A stretch of 64,000 bases of DNA, taken from NCBI GenBank assembly GCA_902729315.2, contig LR746265.1, forward strand, positions 1,406,892 through 1,470,891, in the 5' to 3' direction. This document shows, one piece after another, positions 60,150 through 64,000 of the stretch. The stretch comes from Spirodela intermedia. Taxonomy: Eukaryota; Streptophyta; Magnoliopsida; Alismatales; Araceae. Under the pieces are notes generated by a model. That model did no database searches, was not told the origin of the DNA, and was given only the letters and a program-made list of their open reading frames with translations. The position numbers and the translations under genes are program-made. Numbering within the stretch: position 1 is the stretch's first letter; every line of letters begins with the position of its first letter.

Positions 60150-60956
60150 GTGAGATCTTTAATGGTTGTTCTCGGTTCCTCCGATCCTCTCCGAGCGGTA
60201 TTCAGACTGAAACCCGGAATGGCCAAGAAGGACGCCGACGCCGGTGGCGGCGGTGGAGCCGCCGCTCTAGATAGCGATGAGAGGGACACTGGCGGCGAGC
60301 CCAAGGAAGGAGCAGTGGAGATGGTGGCACGCCGGCCCCGGGGCCGCCCCCCAGGGTCCAAGAACAAGCCCAAGCCCCCCGTCTTCGTCATCCGCGACAG
60401 CCCGAGCTCGCTGCGCAGCCATGTCATGGAGGTCGCCGGCGGCGCCGACGTCGGCGAATGCATCGCGCATTTCGCGCGGCGGCGGCAGCGCGGGGTCTGC
60501 GTGCTCAGCGGCGCCGGCGTCGTCGCCAACGTCGCCATCCGTCAGCCCACCGCCGGCGTCGTCGCCCTCCACGGCAGCTTCGAGATACTCTCCCTCACCG
60601 GCACATTCCTGCCGGCGGCGGCGGCGGCGCCAGGGTCCGGCGGGCTAACCGTGTACCTCGCCGGCGGGCAGGGGCAGGTGGTGGGGGGCGCGGTGGTGGG
60701 GCCGCTGGTGGCGGCGGGTCCCCTGGTGGTGATAGCCGCGTCCTTTGCCAACGCGACCTACGAGCGCTTGCCGCTCAGCGAGGAGGAAGACCACGCCGGC
60801 GGCGAAAGCGCCGCCACCCACGGCGGGTTCCTCGGCGGGATGCCGGAGAATCCGTCCTCGCTGCCCATCGTCAACTTCCCGGAGAGCTTGCAACCAAACC
60901 GCGGGCATCTGAGGCACGGCGTTTACCCGTGGCCGCACTCTCGCCCTCCCTTCTGA
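60150..60956 (+). CDS. AT-hook motif nuclear-localized (AHL) protein, clade A, intronless
   Basis: AHL proteins bind AT-rich DNA with an AT-hook and assemble with each other and with transcription factors through the PPC/DUF296 domain; they regulate growth, flowering and defence. One exon, 268 residues. One type-I AT-hook: [17 protein letters not shown], core RPRGRP at residues 58-63. The PPC domain starts at [19 protein letters not shown] (about residue 84), includes [34 protein letters not shown] and [13 protein letters not shown], and ends near residue 215. The hexapeptide that is usually GRFEIL reads GSFEIL (138-143). The C-terminal tail ends [10 protein letters not shown]. The ATG at 60150 is used here; the in-frame ATG at 60219 (GGAATGGCC, 245 residues) is an equally good start. 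Very GC-rich. Confidence 0.93.
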   Translation: MRSLMVVLGSSDPLRAVFRLKPGMAKKDADAGGGGGAAALDSDERDTGGEPKEGAVEMVARRPRGRPPGSKNKPKPPVFVIRDSPSSLRSHVMEVAGGADVGECIAHFARRRQRGVCVLSGAGVVANVAIRQPTAGVVALHGSFEILSLTGTFLPAAAAAPGSGGLTVYLAGGQGQVVGGAVVGPLVAAGPLVVIAASFANATYERLPLSEEEDHAGGESAATHGGFLGGMPENPSSLPIVNFPESLQPNRGHLRHGVYPWPHSRPPF

Positions 60957-61181
60957 CTCGGAGACGACGAACTCACTCCATAGGAACGAAGGCGAAGACG
61001 ATAGCTCCAGAAACGGAAGCTCACGGAAAAACTTCATATACTGCATCTGTAACTCCATGCTAAGATTAAACCCCCATACGCGCCTCAGAGCGAGCGAGAG
61101 AGAGAGAGAGAGAGAGGAAGGAACATGAATTGTGCATGAAACATGTTTCCTTCGCTGTACCTCAGGGGATCGATTCGGGTT

Positions 61182-62718
61182 TCAACGAGGCTTCTGAAAC
61201 TTTCCATGAACCCAAACTCTGCGCATGATCTTCCCATTGCGACGGTTCTCTGATCGCACGCAGCAATATTCCAGCTCCAGCTGAAGATCGTTGAAGAAGT
61301 AATTAACACGTAGAATCAGCCATAATCTCCAGCATAATCCATACAAATCACCGGCAAAGAAGCCGGCAGAGAATCAGTAGGATGATCATTCAAGGGAACC
61401 TCGGAAGTAACTACGTCACCTTGAATCGATTAAGGCAATAACACTGACGCCATACCTCGATGAAACCTGCGCCACAGAAGAGACGCCGGACAATGTCCAG
61501 CGAAAAGAAGTATGATAGTGTGCCATCAGATCTCGTGTACTCCCGGAATCCTGCTCTCTGTTCTGGCGGAAACCGGAGCATGGTCATGTCATAGAGGCCT
61601 GAGGTTGATAAACAGCAAGCGAATATGTTCGAGTGTTATGAATACAAATATCAACTCAAATTGCTCTGCAACAGTCAGAAATTTGAGAAAAAGACGATGA
61701 CTAATTAGACAGATGATCAGCTCGAAACCAAATTCTCTGGTGATTACCGTAGTCTCGGAACAAGAGCAAGCCCCCTGGCTTAAGAACAGAGATGCACTCT
61801 GCGAGGGTAAACGGCATCCTTTGAAATGGCACAGCTGATAGGGTGAACACCTGTGCATGAGATGTAAACACGAAAAGATATAGAAACCAGAGCGGAATAT
61901 CATAACTTTGAGTTATTGTTTTTCCTGTGAATCCGCGGATCAATCCGTTGAAAAGGTAAATATATGTTTATTTTGGGGAAATAACGGGTGCTTAGTCATC
62001 ACTCGATTGGTATCACTCAACGCAAGCGCATGTGCTATGCTCACCAGGGTAACGAAGTCTACTCCTCCAATGCAACACCGGCCCTCCAGATAAGGAGAAT
62101 GATCTGTTGTATATAAATCACCTTTGACATCTGTAGGAAAAAAGAGTGAAGCAGTGAAAAGTCGATATACCCGAATTGCTTGCGGCATCTGAGACAACAT
62201 CTGCACGCAGCAAAAGAATTTCTGGTGAAGGAAGACCAAATCCAGTAAACCCGTCAAATTAGCAACAAATGATTCCTAGATTTTTTTTAGTTTTTCTAAC
62301 TTATTATGGTCTAAACAGAGATTTTTTAGATTTTTTAGTACAGGAAAACATAATAAGAGTGAGCTAAACAGGAATTTCTGATAAAAAGAGGATGACAGGA
62401 TGCAGGTTTCAAAGCAAGCACCATGGTTGGCAAGCACAACCCGGAGCTTTTTTGTAATTTTTTTTTTTTTAATGAGATTAGATTGACGCTAGCAAAGGAA
62501 ATATGGAAAACCTGAGGAGCAGTTTGTCGGACTTCTTATTGAAGATGCTTGACAGGAATCGCAGAATAACCATCTTGGAAATCCGCACAAAGAAAAATCT
62601 AGCAAAAATGCGCGGAATCTGTCTTTTCTTGGGATATCATCAGCATTTTCTACCGTTGCCTTTGCCACTTCAAGAGCATCTGGGCTACAGTCACAAGCGT
62701 AGATGACAATCCCCTCTC
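61182..62718 (-). CDS. METTL2/METTL6-like (tRNA m3C type) SAM methyltransferase, C-terminal exons; 5' part outside window
   Basis: Five exons in consistent phase: 62512-62718, 62045-62130, 61748-61850, 61456-61598, 61182-61280. They encode about 212 residues of a class I methyltransferase. Exon 1 here starts inside the SAM-binding fold (EGIVIYACDCSPDALEVAKA) and needs an upstream exon ending in phase 1 with the GxGxG loop. Next come GRCCIGGVDFVTL, VFTLSAVPFQRMPFTLAECI, SVLKPGGLLLFRDYG and LYDMTMLRFPPEQR. The family C-terminus follows (GTLSYFFSLDIVRRLFCGAG, LELEYCCVRSENRRNGK, RRVWVHGKFQKPR). Such enzymes make 3-methylcytidine in tRNA anticodon loops; substrate specificity here is unproven. The gene converges with the AHL gene, whose stop lies 225 bases away. 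Confidence 0.85.
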
Positions 62719-64000
62719 CTGCACTGATCAAGAAAACTTTTGTGAAAAGAAACTAACGAATTTGCCACAAGGAAGCATCCAATTCCGGAATGTACTAGCA
62801 AACTGATTTTTGTGAGAATCACAGAGCATACTGAAGCAAAAGGGTCGCCATGTAACCCAAATCATCATTGAAGGATTTTTTGATAGACCTCTGAATTCTA
62901 GAATAACAAATGAACAATAACTATGGAGATGGTCCGGCAGATATTAACTTATGACATGGCAAGAGGTTGACGAGCTAAAGATAAATTCACAAGACTATGG
63001 ATAGTAGAGGTGATAAGGGGACATACTCGTATGTGAAACGAGGTGTCGAAAGAAATCAGCATATTGTTTGAATCAAATATCTCTAATACTACGCCACCCC
63101 AATGCCGGTCTTAATTGGAAACAACATTTAACGTTTGAAGAGACAAGAGGCTACCAAATTTCTTCATAACATTGGGTTTCGTTGAGGATTAGACAATTAT
63201 ATCAGAATTTTTAGGCAGGATATGTGAAAGAGAGATGTATTATGATGGCATCAAATCTCGGAACATCTTTTCTTAATTTTACGGGTCATTTGTAGACAAT
63301 GGAATATATTCTGTCAGAACGCCAAGCAAGTAAGGCTGAAGAGTTATTCATCAACAAGATCATCATTGGATGGAAGAGAGCAGGGCACATTGCAGGAAAG
63401 AGAAAACTACTTGGGAAATTTAAGCTGTTCTGGCAATTGTGGTAAGTATCAATATATTCTTCACGGAATAGAGACTGTGGCGAGCTAATGGGATTTGGAT
63501 TTGATAACTTCGTTCAGAAAAGGATTCTCGATTTGGCCTCAGTCTGGAAAGGGATATCATTGGTCCAACCTCGAGAAAAACCTGTCATATTTCCTGGTTT
63601 CCTAGATGTATCGATGAATAGCACCATGTTCCCAGGTGTTGTTATCGACTGTCCAAATGACAGTGGGTCAGAAAAAAACGGCCAAATAGCAGAAAAGAGG
63701 AAAGTGCCTTCCCCTTCCCCCTCTTTTAGCGCTTCAGAGAGCTGCGGGAAGAGGAGATAAAGGCATTTGCGAAATCTGGGAGCTCCAGCAGCAGCTCCGT
63801 AGAGAAGAGAAGCTACTGTTTCAGGTGGAGTTTTGGGATTGGAGGAAAGAGAAAGAGGCAAACCTTTTCCCCTATTTCTCATTAGGTATTCCTATTGCCT
63901 TCAAGAAGATGAATCTTTGTCTCCAAGCAGATGGAAGGAGGAGATCCGTGAGAACCACTCTTCTTCATCTGTTTCTTCACATCAGCCTCCGTTTGTTTTT
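62719..64000. other. Probable long intron of the METTL2/6-like gene
   Basis: Upstream of the first METTL exon in the window I find no exon with the expected GxGxG loop or the preceding KFFKxRxYL-type motif on the minus strand. At least 1.28 kb of intron must therefore separate them. Open frames at 63488-63760 (+) and 63514-63882 (-) show no recognised family. Confidence 0.4.

Noticed and set aside
60458-61063. 201-codon plus-strand frame and 137-218-codon minus-strand frames over the AHL gene
   Set aside because: All are Arg/Ala-rich shadows of the GC-rich AHL exon; the PPC domain frame is the real one.
1-64000. CRISPR array, phage or bacterial operon
   Set aside because: The window has eukaryotic intron-containing genes throughout; the tandem repeats have no spacer-repeat structure.

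Overview
The window is nuclear DNA from a flowering plant, probably a monocot. It carries intron-rich genes of plant-specific or plant-typical families (ATG8-interacting protein, AT-hook/PPC protein, PSK SIMULATOR-like protein, P-class PPR protein, cyanoalanine synthase). Some exons are very GC-rich and sit in AT-rich intergenic DNA with many (GA)n/(CT)n and (TA)n tracts and degraded retrotransposon sequence. The species cannot be named from sequence alone. All exon structures were assembled by hand from splice consensus, reading phase and known protein families; no alignment program or transcript data was available.

Layout. Every gene recognised between 1 and 43.6 kb is on the minus strand. 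1-2.1 kb: N-terminal exon of the m6A-writer subunit MTB (METTL14-like), with a 5'UTR intron. 3.7-4.9 kb: ATG8-interacting protein (ATI1-like). 6.05-6.47 kb: a diverged second copy of the MTB 5' leader. 6.8-8.6 kb: a MESD-like ER protein ending in KEEL. 9.3-22.5 kb: a 33-exon PepN/puromycin-sensitive-type M1 aminopeptidase containing 19-, 5- and 12-nt exons. 23.4-26.5 kb: mitochondrial beta-cyanoalanine synthase with a GC-AG first intron and a large GA minisatellite in its last intron. 27.7-30.5 kb: ribosome assembly factor MRT4. 30.9-33.8 kb: two unrelated tandem repeat families. 34.1-39.0 kb: ubiquitin-conjugating enzyme E2 (UBC4/5/6 type) with a 3.6-kb last intron. 41.4-43.6 kb: an intronless P-class PPR gene. 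44.5-49.9 kb: a decayed Ty3/gypsy element (RT, then integrase, minus strand) between degenerate LTR-like repeats. 51.5-53.0 kb (+): a DUF3475/DUF668 PSK SIMULATOR-like gene. 53.6-57.3 kb (-): deoxyhypusine hydroxylase. 60.1-61.0 kb (+): an intronless clade-A AHL. 61.2-62.7 kb (-): the C-terminal exons of a METTL2/6-like (tRNA m3C type) methyltransferase that runs off the right edge.

The genes do not form one pathway. Most are housekeeping genes of RNA modification, ribosome or translation-factor maturation, proteolysis and ubiquitination, plus cyanide detoxification and selective autophagy. I found no bacterial-style system, CRISPR array, or clear organellar insertion. The most unusual observations are the duplicated leader shared by MTB and the region upstream of ATI1, the run of microexons in the aminopeptidase, the plant MESD-like protein, and the altered PPC hexapeptide in the AHL protein.
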